Shown here in pieces: positions 53,901 through 64,000 of a stretch of 64,000 bases of DNA. This DNA is from Paraspadella gotoi (lineage: Eukaryota; Chaetognatha). A program made the position numbers and the translations under genes. The DNA lies in contig CM119271.1 in assembly GCA_051294375.1 (NCBI GenBank), positions 14,638,770-14,702,769 on the forward strand, read 5' to 3'. A model generated the notes under the pieces. It saw nothing but the letters and a program-made list of their open reading frames with translations, did not search any database and had not been told where the DNA came from. The first letter of the stretch is position 1, and every line of letters starts with the position of its first letter.

Positions 53901-56068
53901 AAACGGAGTCTTTCTCTCTCTCTTTCAATTCTCTCTCTCCCTCTCACCCTCCGGCGTCTCCAAAAAGACTTTCTCCGAGGCCTCGGATTCAAAGAGAGTG
54001 TTCCTGACGCGGATCTGCAGTTCGATCTTAGAGAAGGGGCGGAGGAGCTTGAGGCGGCCGGAGGTGGAGTCGTAAGGAAAGTCGACTTCCTGCATGGAGG
54101 TTTCGCCCTCTTCGCTGACCCAAAACTGGATCTTGTACCCGGCGGGCTTGCCCTGATCCCCCCAAAAAAATGCATCGAATTAAAGTCGTTCGCGTGGTAA
54201 ACCATTGAGTGATGAGTGTGACTTACCATGATGGCTTTTCTGGGGACCTCGTCCCAATAGCAGATGGTCGTAGTTGGTGAGTCGGGTTCGCTGCAACGGA
54301 AATTGCGCGGCGCCATCCGCGGCATCGCCTCTCCGGACCAGCCTAAAAAGAAGTTGAAAAACGCTGTGTGACTATGGCAAAATTGGTCCCTCATTTATAC
54401 TCAATTTAATAATCGACACATAATCCACAAATGGCTGTAAATGGCATAGTTGAGTATGACTAAACAAATGACAAGAGTGTGGCGGTATATTCACACCGCC
54501 TCACGTCCACCATCCTTCAGCCAAATCCATTGGCTCAGAGGGGGAACGCACCGTCCCAGGCGTAGTGTTCCATCCACAGTCCTAACGACTTCCCTCTGCG
54601 TTGGCAAAGCGGGACCGTCCTGGGGTGGCCGCGCCGGTGACAGGAGGCGTCACTGAGGGTCGGGGGCCCCCGGGGCCAACGGTGAGATGCCCCATCCCGG
54701 TGGGCATCACAGGCAACCCGGCTGTTGCCATAAGAGGCGACTTACAAATTCATTTCGCCTTTCACTCTCCACCAATTCCTTAATTCCCAGACTTCACTAA
54801 ACTAACCAGTGAAGACCCTCGCCTCCTCCTTGGACTGTCCCTTCTCGTTGTAGGCGATAACCATGATGTCGTAAGGGACGTAGGTCGGTTGGTTTGGAAC
54901 CGGAAGCGACGACTTGGAGGCGTCGCTGATCTTCATCGACTCCCAAGACGAGGGACGGTTGAGATTCTGCCGTCGATACTTGATGATGTAGTAGAATCCG
55001 AGTCCGTTCTGATCGATCGGCGGCATCGGCTTCCATCGGATGACCAAGTTGTTGGGGGTGGTGCCTGGAGGAAGCGGGGGGGGGGACTTTAGTTTACAAA
55101 GCAAGAACGGATTTTGAATCATTTTCTCACCTTCTCCCTTGACGTCGTCGGGGTTCTTGTCCGGTGTGTCGGGAGGAGTGGCGCAGACTCGAGAAGGCGC
55201 CGACGCTTCGGAGACGCCGATCTTGTTGCGGGCGATCACTCTGAAGGTGTAGTTGACCCAAGGGGACAGCGGAATCTCCGCGGAAAAAGTCCCGGGTTCC
55301 AGATCGGTGGCGGCGTCTTGCCACAGGTCAGGCTCGAAGGTGGTGTTGTACTGAAGCAAAGTAGGGAAGTGAAAGCAAATTGAAGATAAACGCACCACAA
55401 AAAAAAAAAACTAAAAAAAAAACAAAAAAAAAAACCAACCTGGACGATGTAGTTGAGGATCGGCGAGCGACCGTCTTTGTTCGGTTTCCACGAAATGACG
55501 GCCTCGCGAGCGCGGCACTGCAAAGCGTAAAATAAGCATAAAATAAATTAAAATATCTCTGATTTAGAGGATGAATCTCGTCGGTAATTTTTTTTTTTCA
55601 AAACCCTTCGACAACGGAGAAAATATAAATTCCCTCACCTGCACAATTTGCGGTGTGAAAGGCGGCATCGGCACGTCGAGGACGGAGAGGGCAGCGGCGG
55701 CCTCGGCGGAGTCGAGCTCCGTCTTCGCCACGCAGGCGTATTCGCCCGAATCCCCGTCCGCCACGGACAGAATCTCCACCGAGGCCTCCGCGTGGCCGGA
55801 GGCGCTCGCTACGTTGGAGACCCTTTGAGAAAGGGATTTGGGGGGAATCGTGGGAATTGGTGATTGAAGTTATGGGAGACGTGATTTGAGGTGAACGTGG
55901 GGAAATACATAAAAGTACATTGATGTGTAGATGAGGTCTAATTAAAGAAAAAAATTCGAAAATAATTTTGTAGGATGTATAAAAATAGGTACGGTTAAAA
56001 CTTAAATCCAATCGCGGTCTAAGCATTTAACCTGCTACATCATCGCTAATCAACGAATACTAATAATG

Positions 56069-56100
<32 letters not shown>

Positions 56101-57945
56101 CTAACTGATGGGTAGGTCCATCATCTCTATCTCTCTATGAGTAAAGTCAAAGGAAAAGTCCAAAAAATAGGCAAAAAAAGTATATTCTCTGAAAGGGAGC
56201 TCGCGAGCTGAAGTAGAACCCAAGACAGAACTAAAATCTCTCTCTTTGCTCCTTCTGTCTTCGCTCGATGAGGAGGAAGGGAAAAGGAGGAAAAGAGGCG
56301 GAAGAGGAAGAAGAAAAGGCGTCTCGAGCGAGAATGGGGAAGAGAAATGGGGGAATCCAGTGAAATATACTCATCCCTATATCTGATAATAATAATACAA
56401 AAAGATTTCATCAATCTCCGAGTTTTTTACCTGACGTAGCCGCCGGACGTGAGCTTCGTTCCGTCCTTCTTCCAAACGACGCTGAGCGGAAGCGAAGGAT
56501 CTCCCTCCGCGACGCAACGGAAAGACGCCGAGGTGGCGACGCGGGTCACCACGGGGCTGGGGACAGTCTGGGAGGGTTCGAGCGAGGAGATACTGTATAC
56601 TGTATGCTGTAATGGCCCCGAAAGCGCAATCTTTAAACTGACGTGCAACAAAATCTATCTCTCTCTGTCTCTGAGACACCGGACTTAATAACAGATTTAA
56701 TAACCGATTTAATAATTTAATAATAATTTAATAACCGACTTAATAACCGATTCTGTCACTTGTCCTCAAGTTTTTCAATCATCGTGTCGATAAAACAACT
56801 TGGCGGCATCAATTGTTTTTTTTTTTTTTTTAAGAATAAACCACTCTCGATTTGAACCTTGTGTCGTCACAATATCTCTTGGCAAATTAGTAGACATTAC
56901 GATTATTTTCTCTTACCCTTATAACCGTCTTCTTTCTGATCTCTAGCTCTCCCGATGCGCTTATGTCACCGAAGGTGTTGTTCGCCAAGCAGGTGTAGAG
57001 TCCCTGATCGCTGTGCTTGACGGAGGAGATGACCAAGTCTCCGTTGTCGAGGATCTTATAGCGGCTTCCGCGGAGAACTTGGGCCCCGCGGGACCACGTG
57101 ATCTTCGGCTGCGGAGCGCCGAACGTGCGGCACTTGAGCACCGCGTCGGAGTCTTCTACCACACGGGCTTTCTTTTCCGGATGCTGCGGGGGGGAAGAAG
57201 GGAGGAACTGATCTCTGCTTTCGATTTCGCTCAGTCCCGAAATTCAAAATAATTCACACCTCGGTGAACATGGGAGGCTCGGCCAAGACGTTCAAGTAGG
57301 TGTCGGCGAAAACGTAGCCGTGCACGTTGGAAGCGTTGCACTGAAACACGGCCGTGTCTTGATCCCTCTTTAAATCTTTAAAAGATGGGGGGGGGGAGAT
57401 CGTCAGTGATAAAATTCCTTTTTCGCGTGAAATTCGCGAAAATGAGTGATTGTAATTCACTAATTGATACTCACTGGTGATGGTGAGATTTCCTCCACGA
57501 AGAATGTGGCGACTTCTTCCCAGTTTGTCGAGATCTACTTCTTCCCCGTTTCTGAATAATTTGAAGTTGGACGTCAATTTGATGTTTTAATAAACTCTGT
57601 GATACTCCCAAAAGAAAGACTACGACTTACCGGTACAGGGTGATGGTCGGCGGTGGATTTCCGTTAGCGACGCAGTTGTAGGAAAAAGTTTCGCCGTCCG
57701 CTTTGTTGGCGTCGGTGGGTTTAGAAGTGAAGAAGGGTTTTGCTTGGACCTGGACAGGAAAAGGATAACTCGTGGGTTCCAATATCAATGAAAAAGCAGG
57801 AATCGTATGAACTGACTTGCACAGTGATAACTCTCCTCTTGCGGGAACCAATGCCGTTCTCGGCAGCGCACTCGTATTGCCCTTGGTCAGAAAAATCCAC
57901 TCTGATGGAGAAAAATGAGAAATAAATGTAAATAAGAAATGAATT

Positions 57946-58002
<57 letters not shown>

Positions 58003-60603
58003 CTTCTCACGATGATCTCCTGATTCTCAGAATCGTAAGACGTTCTCGACTTGGGCAAAGGGTTCCCCAAGATCTTTCTCCATGTCACGTCCGGGACGGG
58101 GTTCCCGGCGAAGATGCACTTGAGGCGAAGAGTCTTTCCTTTCATAGCGATTGTGTTAAGCGGCGATCCCCAGACGAGATCCGGTTGCGAGTTTCCGATC
58201 ACGTCGTTTTCCTTCGAGGAGAAAACGAAGACGTTTGACGGTGCTCTTAATCTCATTTACATATTGTCGTGTATTAAATAAACATTTATATTCTTAATTC
58301 TCGTTACTTTAGTAGTTTAATAATATTACCGTTAATAATATTTACTTATTAACACTAAACATACGATGAGTATTATTAGAATATTATGGTGGACTAAAAT
58401 CCACCAACCGTTCATCAGCGGCCTTGGTGCCGGAGGCAAGTCATTCGCCTCCCAACCCAAAGGTCCGCCTTGCAGTTAAGAGGGACGGGGAGCTTAACCT
58501 GATCCGAAGCTCAGGGACAGCTTACATTGAACGGTTCTGTCATTAACACATCAATAATTACTGTCTCTTCAATATTACCAATTACTCCATATATATTCAA
58601 TAGCAGCTCTATTCACTCGACCCTTTCTCTCGACATCGACGATTCGACATCCGACAACAGATCTCACTTTGATCTTGATTATTTGGTCGTCGCCCTGCTG
58701 GATCGATCTCATGGTGGGGTTGAAGGCGTTGCAGACGTAGGGCAGCCCCTCGTTGTCGTCCTCCGGGCGGACGGAGAGGAAGTGAAGGTTGCCCTCCAGA
58801 TCCTGAGTGATGCGTTTGTCGAGGTGCATCGAGCCGAACGCGTCCTCTTCCCCGCCTGGCGTCCCGGAGGGGCAGGGGGGGGAAAGCGTCGGTTGTGGAG
58901 ATGTAGAATGTGGTGGGTTGGGATGAAGAGCGGTGGCGATGCGGGGGAATCGCGTCGTCGGAAAAGTGGAGGGACGATTGAAAAGAAAAGGACAAAATCC
59001 GAAATTAATCGCGAGTTCGTCCCCAAAAAAATGATCGATTCCCAAAAGAAGAAAACAAATGATTTTTTTTTTTTAAACAGTTGGTGAAGAGAATTAATAC
59101 GAAGATCCCAATTTCAACGACCAAAACCTAAAATTCTAAAAATTCAACACATCGAATCAAAAAAAAAAAAAAAACCCAACAGGTTAATTAAGACAGTCTC
59201 GACTCTGTTTTTGGTTCCCATATGATGGCGATTAAAAACAGTCGGTCAAGAATAAGTCGCACGGCATCCAAAAACGGCTATAAACTATTAATTGTCGAAT
59301 TCATGATCCACAAATTCTTTTTTTTTATTTTGGTTTTTTTTTTTTTATCCTTACCTTTCCGAATGACCTCAGGAGCTAAAATCGTAAAAACGTTATATTA
59401 CAAAATAGAACTATTAAGGAAGAAACTAAAACCGAACTCTATTTGTCGTCATCCCTTTCCCCGCACACCCCAAGGTCAAGGCGAGCATCGACCCAACCCC
59501 GACCCAACATAGCCCAAACCTCTGGCCCTTACCTCTGGTCCAAAAGGTTTCGGCGGCCGGAAGCCCGGCCGGTGGATTACACGTCAGCATCACGTGACTG
59601 TTCAGGACGGCGTCTCGAACCTTGGGCGTGTTTACTTTGGGCATTTGTTCGAGGTAGGCCTTGTGAGGGATTGAAGGAAAATCGGTGAGAAAAATCTCAT
59701 TTTACTTTGATGTCGGCTAATTTCATGAAGGCGACTTTCATTTACGTAATAACTTTTACCTCTCGCAAATGAATGACGGGCGAGAAGGATTTCCCGTGAG
59801 CGTTCTCGGCCGAACACTGATAAAACCTGGATAATAAAATTGGGAATGATAACCGTCGGTAATTCGCTATTTGGCACAATTGGTCAATCACGATTAATAT
59901 CGATTGATTAATCATCACGATAAGGCACGACTAGTTATTTGAAAGCAACAACCGTGACAGGCTCGTCCTCCATCCACCCAACGCACCCTTGATCCGTGTC
60001 TTGCGGCTTTTCGATCCTGAGATTTCCAGCGGCGCCGTCGGATCCTCGGGCGAAGGACATCCTTTCCTCGGCGGGGACATCGAGCGGACGCCCGTCACGA
60101 GTCCAGGTGTAGACGGGGGGCGGGTCCGCTTCCGCCTTGCATTCTAATTCGATATCCTCGCGACTATCGTAAACGAACTCGGTCCGTCCGTTTCTAAGGA
60201 TATAAAAAAAATAAAAAAAAGGTTTATTTTGATTTATTTAAAAATATATGATAAAAAAATTGGCATATGGTGGTTAGGTTTCGGGGGTTGAAGGTTAGGG
60301 TAGATAAGCTATAATTTTAACCATATTTTTTTAGAAATAAAATTTTTGTTTTATATTATTATTCAAAAGAATCCAAATTCCCAGTTGGCGAAAGTCAAAT
60401 TTGTAGGCGGCGGAAGAGTCGTTTATCTTGAGTGACCTGGGTTGCCTGGTCATGGTCGGTGGATGCGTCACCGAAGACGCGATGGTGAAGAATGAAAAAA
60501 GGACTACGAGGATGAAGGCGAGAGGCGGAGACGACGACGACGACGACATCTCGAATCGAAGTTGGTTCGCACGAGACTGGGAGCGGAGACGCGGCGACGT
60601 CAT
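49946..60603 (-). CDS. Nrg: Neuroglian / L1CAM-family adhesion molecule
   Basis: About 26 exons. The signal exon (60603-60437) encodes [17 protein letters not shown]. Six Ig domains follow: 60193-59987 with 59826-59760; 59659-59533 with 58855-58668; about 58216-58003 with 57901-57817; 57749-57631, 57552-57475 and 57378-57260; 57183-56917; 56567-56431 with 55822-55639. Fibronectin III domains start at about 55518 ([19 protein letters not shown]) and continue through 55350-55130, 55060-54807, 54340-54227, 54155-53948, 53879-53755, 53682-53566, 53354-53301 and 53191-52970. The membrane helix and juxtamembrane [16 protein letters not shown] lie in 52641-52433. Tail exons are 51137-51041, 50956-50846 and 50023-49946; the ankyrin-binding FIGQY motif spans the last join (EEGSFIGQ, then Y), and the protein ends GEVSQA. 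L1-family proteins mediate homophilic axon adhesion and link to ankyrin. First exons of each domain were set by phase; some inner ends are approximate. Confidence 0.95.
51198..52430. other. Long intron between neuroglian membrane and tail exons
   Basis: About 1.3 kb between the exon at 52641-52433 and that at 51137-51041. AT-rich with G-run and A-run near 52035-52070. No exon was recognised; an alternative tail exon cannot be excluded. Confidence 0.4.
54473..54736. mobile_element. Solo copy of the 0.25-kb terminal repeat, in a neuroglian intron
   Basis: Positions 54478-54731 repeat the unit seen twice in the PEX6 intron (GGCGGTATATTCACACCGCC near the start, GGCAACCCGGCTGTTGCCAT at the end), with more substitutions. 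AAGAG flanks it at 54473-54477 and 54732-54736, a 5-bp target duplication. A single repeat with its own duplication is what recombination between two LTRs leaves behind, or the mark of a short element inserted alone. Confidence 0.8.
57946..58000. repeat. (CT)n microsatellite
   Basis: About 27 dinucleotide repeats of CT on the plus strand, immediately downstream of the donor of a neuroglian Ig3 exon on the minus strand. On the transcript it is a GA repeat. Confidence 0.95.
58408..58538. repeat. Small inverted-repeat segment in a neuroglian intron
   Basis: AACCGTTCA at 58408 and its reverse complement TGAACGGTT at 58530 bound about 130 bases that are GC-richer than the surrounding intron. A separate short hairpin (GGTGGACTAAAATCCACC) lies just before it. 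It may be a short mobile element; no target duplication is clear. Confidence 0.4.
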
Positions 60604-61184
60604 GGCGGTTGCTGCGGAACACGAAACGGAAATATAAAAGGAAATATAAAATATAAAAGGAAATATAAAATATAAAAGGAAATATAAAAGGAGATGAAAC
60701 TCGAATTCGTGCAAAATATAGGGTTTTACCTAAACTTGAAGCTTGTGCTCAACTTTTTGGTTGTTGATTATTTATGAGAGGAAATGAGGGACGACGGGCA
60801 GAGGAGACATCGGGAGATGAAGGGAGTTATAACTAAGTATAATCATGCGTGGATTATCTATTGTCCGGTAAATATGGATATTTTTTTTTTACAGATTTAC
60901 AAATCTAGTTGACTCCTCTCGGGCTACGTTTCCAAGAATACCCATTTGCCGATTAGTATATTAAACCTTTAACAAATTTCGTTTAAAAAAAAAAGCCAGA
61001 ATAAGAATCCGCAAAATTTCGATTTTTTTTTTCACCGAAAGTCAAGCATGGCAGGTTATCTGCGGGAAAAAAAAAGAAGTTAAACGATGACAATGTACAA
61101 TTTAATTTTAATTTAATACAAACATTGTACAACGATTTTAAATTAAAATTTGGCGATAATAAAGAAAGAAATGTCGTTTTCATT
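60604..61184. other. Gap upstream of neuroglian
   Basis: About 580 bp. Just upstream of the neuroglian ATG, at 60632-60690, lies a short tandem array of an AAATATAAAAGG-type unit. The rest should contain the promoter and the 3' end of the next gene. A possible short terminal exon of that gene (after the acceptor near 61052) is mentioned there. Confidence 0.45.
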
Positions 61185-61787
61185 CTATTTTTTAAAGAAT
61201 TTTCCAAAATAGATTACGTAGAAACAGTAAAGCATCAATATACATGCAGCAGCATGCGGGAAGGCGATCTGGAAATACACCCCGGCGATGACGACCAACA
61301 AGTGTTTGTATTTAAACCCGAATACGCCCTCGATCGCCCAACGATTCAAAAATTCGTTCTCATCCCAAATCTTTCGCAATTTCGTTCCCTCCAACTTTTC
61401 CAGACCGGATTTTTGGAGACTCTGGATTCTCTTCTCGAGGGTGACCTTGCGGCGTCGAGGGGCTTGAGTCTCGAAGTTTCGAATCGTCGTCCCCATCGGG
61501 TGAGACGACGAAGATGGCGACGACGAAGATGGCGACGACGAAGATGGCGACGACGAAGATGGCGACGACGGTGTCCAAAGAAGTTTCCTCCTCTCGTAAT
61601 TCTCGGAAGGAGAAAGAGACTTGGCCTTCCACCCGAAATTCATCGTCGAAGATAACCATCGGGGATCGAGCACGAGGTCATCGCCGGCGCCGCCGCTACC
61701 TCCTTTGCCGCCCCGCCTTCCCGCGAAACGCAAAAGTCGCGTAGCGGAAGTCAGACGCGACGAAGAAGTCAATAGCAAAGACGTCAT
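61185..61787 (-). CDS. Unrecognised protein with targeting-like N-terminus and one membrane segment
   Basis: A single open frame of 200 residues. The first 25 residues (MTSLLLTSSSRLTSATRLLR) are rich in Ser, Thr, Leu and Arg with no acid, like a mitochondrial targeting peptide. The middle has a run of SPSSSS units coded by a 15-base tandem repeat. Then comes a basic helix-forming stretch (RRRKVTLEKRIQSLQKSGLE), IWDENEFLNRWAIEGV and a hydrophobic segment (KHLLVVIAGVYFQIAF onward) near the end. I do not recognise the family. The frame could instead be spliced at the GTGTAT after VVIAG to an exon starting after TTTTCCCGCAG near 61052. A nuclear-coded mitochondrial membrane protein is the most likely class, with low certainty. 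Confidence 0.5.
   Translation of the reverse strand: MTSLLLTSSSRLTSATRLLRFAGRRGGKGGSGGAGDDLVLDPRWLSSTMNFGWKAKSLSPSENYERRKLLWTPSSPSSSSPSSSSPSSSSPSSSSHPMGTTIRNFETQAPRRRKVTLEKRIQSLQKSGLEKLEGTKLRKIWDENEFLNRWAIEGVFGFKYKHLLVVIAGVYFQIAFPHAAACILMLYCFYVIYFGKFFKK
61499..61570. repeat. 15-bp tandem repeat inside a coding region
   Basis: Four to five copies of GATGGCGACGACGAA on the plus strand. On the coding minus strand they encode repeated Ser-Pro-Ser-Ser-Ser-Ser-like units of the unrecognised protein. Confidence 0.9.
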
Positions 61788-61847
61788 TATTGACGACTGA
61801 AAAATGAAATTCGGTTGTATATTTTTATCTAAATACGGGGTATCTTA

Positions 61848-62896
61848 GTGCGGGGTAATTCGGAACACTTGGAAGTAATCAAATTTTTCGAATAGTAAAT
61901 GTATTTAAAAAAATAAAATCCTTCTGTTGATATATCTAGGAAAGTGTCTCCCCGCTGCAGGTCGATGCAGTCGTTTTTATCTTGCGAGCCCTAGTATAGG
62001 GGCCGCATTTAAAAAAAAGAAAGAAAAATGTTCCGTTTTACCCCACCCTGAGGTAATTCGGAACAGTTAATATATGTATAATTTTTTATAATATTACAGA
62101 AAATAATAACTAAAATGCTATTATTAAGTGCATGAAGTCTTTCATTAATAATGTTTTATGTATAACTGATGTATATTCTGAAGTGGGTAAAATGATTTTT
62201 AATACGTTATCACTTTTGGAAAATTATTGAATGACAATAGATACAAAATTTGCATACATTTTTTTATTTAGAATATTTTTGACAAAGTTTTTTATTTCTT
62301 TTCATTTTGCATTTTGTCCCAATCTTCCTTTCCAATTAATATTGGTTTTGGGCCAATTTTTTATTTCCAATGTTATTTTTCTTATCCTTTTTTTCATTTT
62401 AATTTTTTTTTCTTTTCCAAATAATTGTATTCATATTAATTTTTTTTTTAATTTCAGCTTAATTTTGTCTCAAACTATTTTTTTAACCATATTTAGGCAT
62501 TAAATTCCATTCTGAACGTTTGTATTTTTTATTGCTAAAAATAGATTTTTTACTGTAATAGTATATAGATTTTTTCTGCCTAATTATTTTACAAATGTTG
62601 CTAACTATTATTATTACTTAATAAATTATCACTAACCCATATAAAAGGCATATGAGGTAACACAGAACACTTGATAGGTGTTCCGTTTTACCCAAATATA
62701 ATTGTAGCTATGTAAAAAATAATTGATTGAATTTTTCAAAATAATCTATACAATAACTAAACATTACTAGTCTCGTCTATCATATATTTTATATTGGTTG
62801 TACCAATTTTATATTAATATTCCATATTCATATTACATCAAATATGTATATGTGTCAGTGTTTTTCGAATTACCCCTTTTCCGAATTACCCCACAC
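61848..62896. mobile_element. TA-flanked element with GTGYGGGGTAATTCGGAA ends
   Basis: The left end GTGCGGGGTAATTCGGAAC and the right end, inverted, GTGTGGGGTAATTCGGAAA match with one mismatch over the first 18 bases. TA lies outside both ends (61846-61847, 62897-62898). Inside, parts of the end motif recur (TTCCGTTTTACCCCACC near 62032 and GGTAATTCGGAACAG near 62072), so the ends have subterminal repeats. Length 1049 bases, no transposase. It is a non-autonomous Tc1/mariner-like element. Confidence 0.82.
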
Positions 62897-63012
62897 TACT
62901 CTATAGTAATGAATTTTTTTTCCCCATATATATTCTCTTCTGGAGATTAACTGTAACGTTTATTAAAGCACTTTTTCTAAAGTTAAGTTTGTCAAATATA
63001 TAAAGTCATATA

Positions 63013-63560
63013 CACTCATGTGCAAAAAAAAATGTGATACTTTATAATTTTAAATTCCAGACGCTCTTTAAAAACATATTTAAAAATTATATAAGAAAAA
63101 TAAAATTTTTTAGAAAAAAAATAATTCAAGAGATATGATTTTTTAAACTTGAGTGTTCCAAAACCAAACGGGAAAATTGACTTTTATCTAAAAGCTTTAA
63201 AACCATGGACCTGTCATTCATCGTATGTTTTAGATTATGATATAAAGACCTGGGGCAATCCAGTTATCCTGCTATCCCTCCGGATGTCCAGTATAATTTT
63301 TTTTCATTATTTATTCTACTACAAGTATTGTAAAATATTAAATAAAAAAAGATCTAAAATATTTTTTTACGTTCAGCTTTGCGGTAGAGTACTTCATTTT
63401 AAAAAATCTCTGGTCCTAAATGGATGTCCCGATTTTAATAAAATTTATACCAAACTTATCTTTCAATAAACTTTAATTCATTTTTTTTTTTAAAATTCAA
63501 GTATATAAGGTGATTTCTAAAGTCTGAAATAAAGTGGCGCGATTTTTTTGCACATAACTG
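63013..63560. mobile_element. Short Tc1-like non-autonomous element
   Basis: The left end CACTCATGTGCAAAAAAAAA and the inverted right end CAGTTATGTGCAAAAAAATC share the ATGTGCAAAAAAA core and a later ACTTTAT, and both abut TA (63011-63012, 63561-63562). Ends of the form CAGT-ATGTGCAAAA are typical of Tc1 transposons. The 548-base interior has a 106-codon open frame at 63149-63469 with no transposase motif that I recognise. Confidence 0.68.
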
Positions 63561-63683
63561 TATAAGAAAATAGAGGGGTTTTATTGTTTTAAGATGATAT
63601 TGCTGATTAAAATTTGAAAAATTTAATTGAAATCTGGATATAATTCGAAAAAAAAACTTTCAAGGTCCAAAGGTTGAAAGCGA

Positions 63684-64000
63684 TTAAATATTGACAACCC
63701 TAGAAGGTTTATCTTGAAAGTTTTCAATATCAGGAATCCAAACGTTTTGCGGCATCTTAGAGTCTTTGATGGCCTGACAAGATATGCCATTTGGATGTTG
63801 GATAAGCTTATACAAAAAAACTAAAGGGATTGGCATCAAGGTGGAAGCAGTGACTAAATTGCCAATAGTTATGCCCCAAAAAGGACCCTCAGATCTGTTT
63901 ATGATACGATTAGCGATCCAAATTATGCTGTAAAAAGCAAGAACCAACGGAGTCAGGTATTTCCAGGTAATTTTCCAATAAATATTGATTTTGGTACCAA
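63684..64000 (-). CDS. SLC6-family transporter, last exon only
   Basis: The frame is open from the window edge to a stop at 63684, about 105 residues. It reads YWKITWKYLTPLVLAFYSII, then RIINRSEGPFWGITIGNLVT and STLMPIPLVFLYKLIQHPNG, the layout of the eleventh and twelfth helices of sodium-coupled neurotransmitter and amino acid transporters (W-x-x-W-x-x-x-x-P, a short loop, then a helix ending I-P-x-x-x-x-Y). The substrate cannot be told from this part. The loop is shorter than in glycine or GABA transporters, and an insect-type amino acid transporter is possible. The remaining exons lie beyond the window. Confidence 0.72.
   Translation of the reverse strand, partial: GTKINIYWKITWKYLTPLVLAFYSIIWIANRIINRSEGPFWGITIGNLVTASTLMPIPLVFLYKLIQHPNGISCQAIKDSKMPQNVWIPDIENFQDKPSRVVNI

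Larger units (their letters stand above)
61788..63683. other. Repeat-rich gap between the unrecognised gene and the SLC6 gene
   Basis: 1.9 kb, almost all of it two TA-flanked elements (61848-62896 and 63013-63560). No other gene was seen. Confidence 0.6.

Noticed and set aside
61125-61655. Plus-strand open frame of 176 codons with Arg/Trp repeats
   Set aside because: Low-complexity antisense of the 15-base repeat in the minus-strand gene; no family match.
63149-63469. 106-codon open frame as a transposase fragment
   Set aside because: Tested by eye for a DDE or helix-turn-helix pattern and none was found; it lies in a non-autonomous element.

Overview
The window is animal nuclear DNA. Genes are split by short GT-AG introns (mostly about 60 to 600 bp), intergenic DNA is AT-rich, and the set is metazoan: an L1/neuroglian adhesion molecule with an ankyrin-binding tail, ATRX with an ADD finger, APLF, OTUD5, an SLC6 transporter and a secreted H-type lectin-like protein. 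The neuroglian membrane and cytoplasmic sequence looks closer to protostome neuroglian than to vertebrate L1, so an invertebrate, probably a protostome, is the best guess; the phylum cannot be named from sequence alone.

Layout, left to right. Every gene I can support reads on the minus strand, so transcription runs right to left: METTL26-like methyltransferase (5' part, 1-805), SSU72 CTD phosphatase (1203-2149), ceramide synthase (2839-4523), OTUD5 deubiquitinase (5513-8825), a three-RRM protein of the RBM4/RBM14 kind (9643-11496), Mediator MED7 (12179-13706), an F-box protein (14434-16836), APLF (17524-19961), PPWD1 (20382-24154), ATRX (24992-41674) with an H-type lectin-like gene nested in one intron (34880-38220), PEX6 (42017-46645), neuroglian/L1CAM (49946-60603), an unrecognised membrane protein (61185-61787) and the last exon of an SLC6 transporter (63684-64000). 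Gaps between neighbours are mostly 0.3 to 1 kb.

Mobile and repetitive DNA sits in introns and at the right end: two TA-flanked elements of about 1.04 kb with terminal inverted repeats, a smaller Tc1-like one, a 2-kb near-palindrome with a tRNA-like head in the lectin intron, an element with 0.25-kb terminal direct repeats in a PEX6 intron whose solo copy lies in a neuroglian intron, and a 32-bp minisatellite in ATRX.

The genes do not form one pathway. They include general transcription and chromatin factors (SSU72, MED7, ATRX), splicing and RNA proteins (PPWD1, RRM protein), DNA end joining (APLF), ubiquitin enzymes (OTUD5, F-box), lipid and peroxisome proteins (ceramide synthase, PEX6) and neural or membrane proteins (neuroglian, SLC6). 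The points most worth checking are the unbroken one-strand gene order, the J-domain-like C-terminus of ATRX, the nested lectin gene with its palindromic intron, and the element with terminal direct repeats. Exon ends were read by eye from splice signals, reading phase and family alignment from memory; allow a base or two of error.
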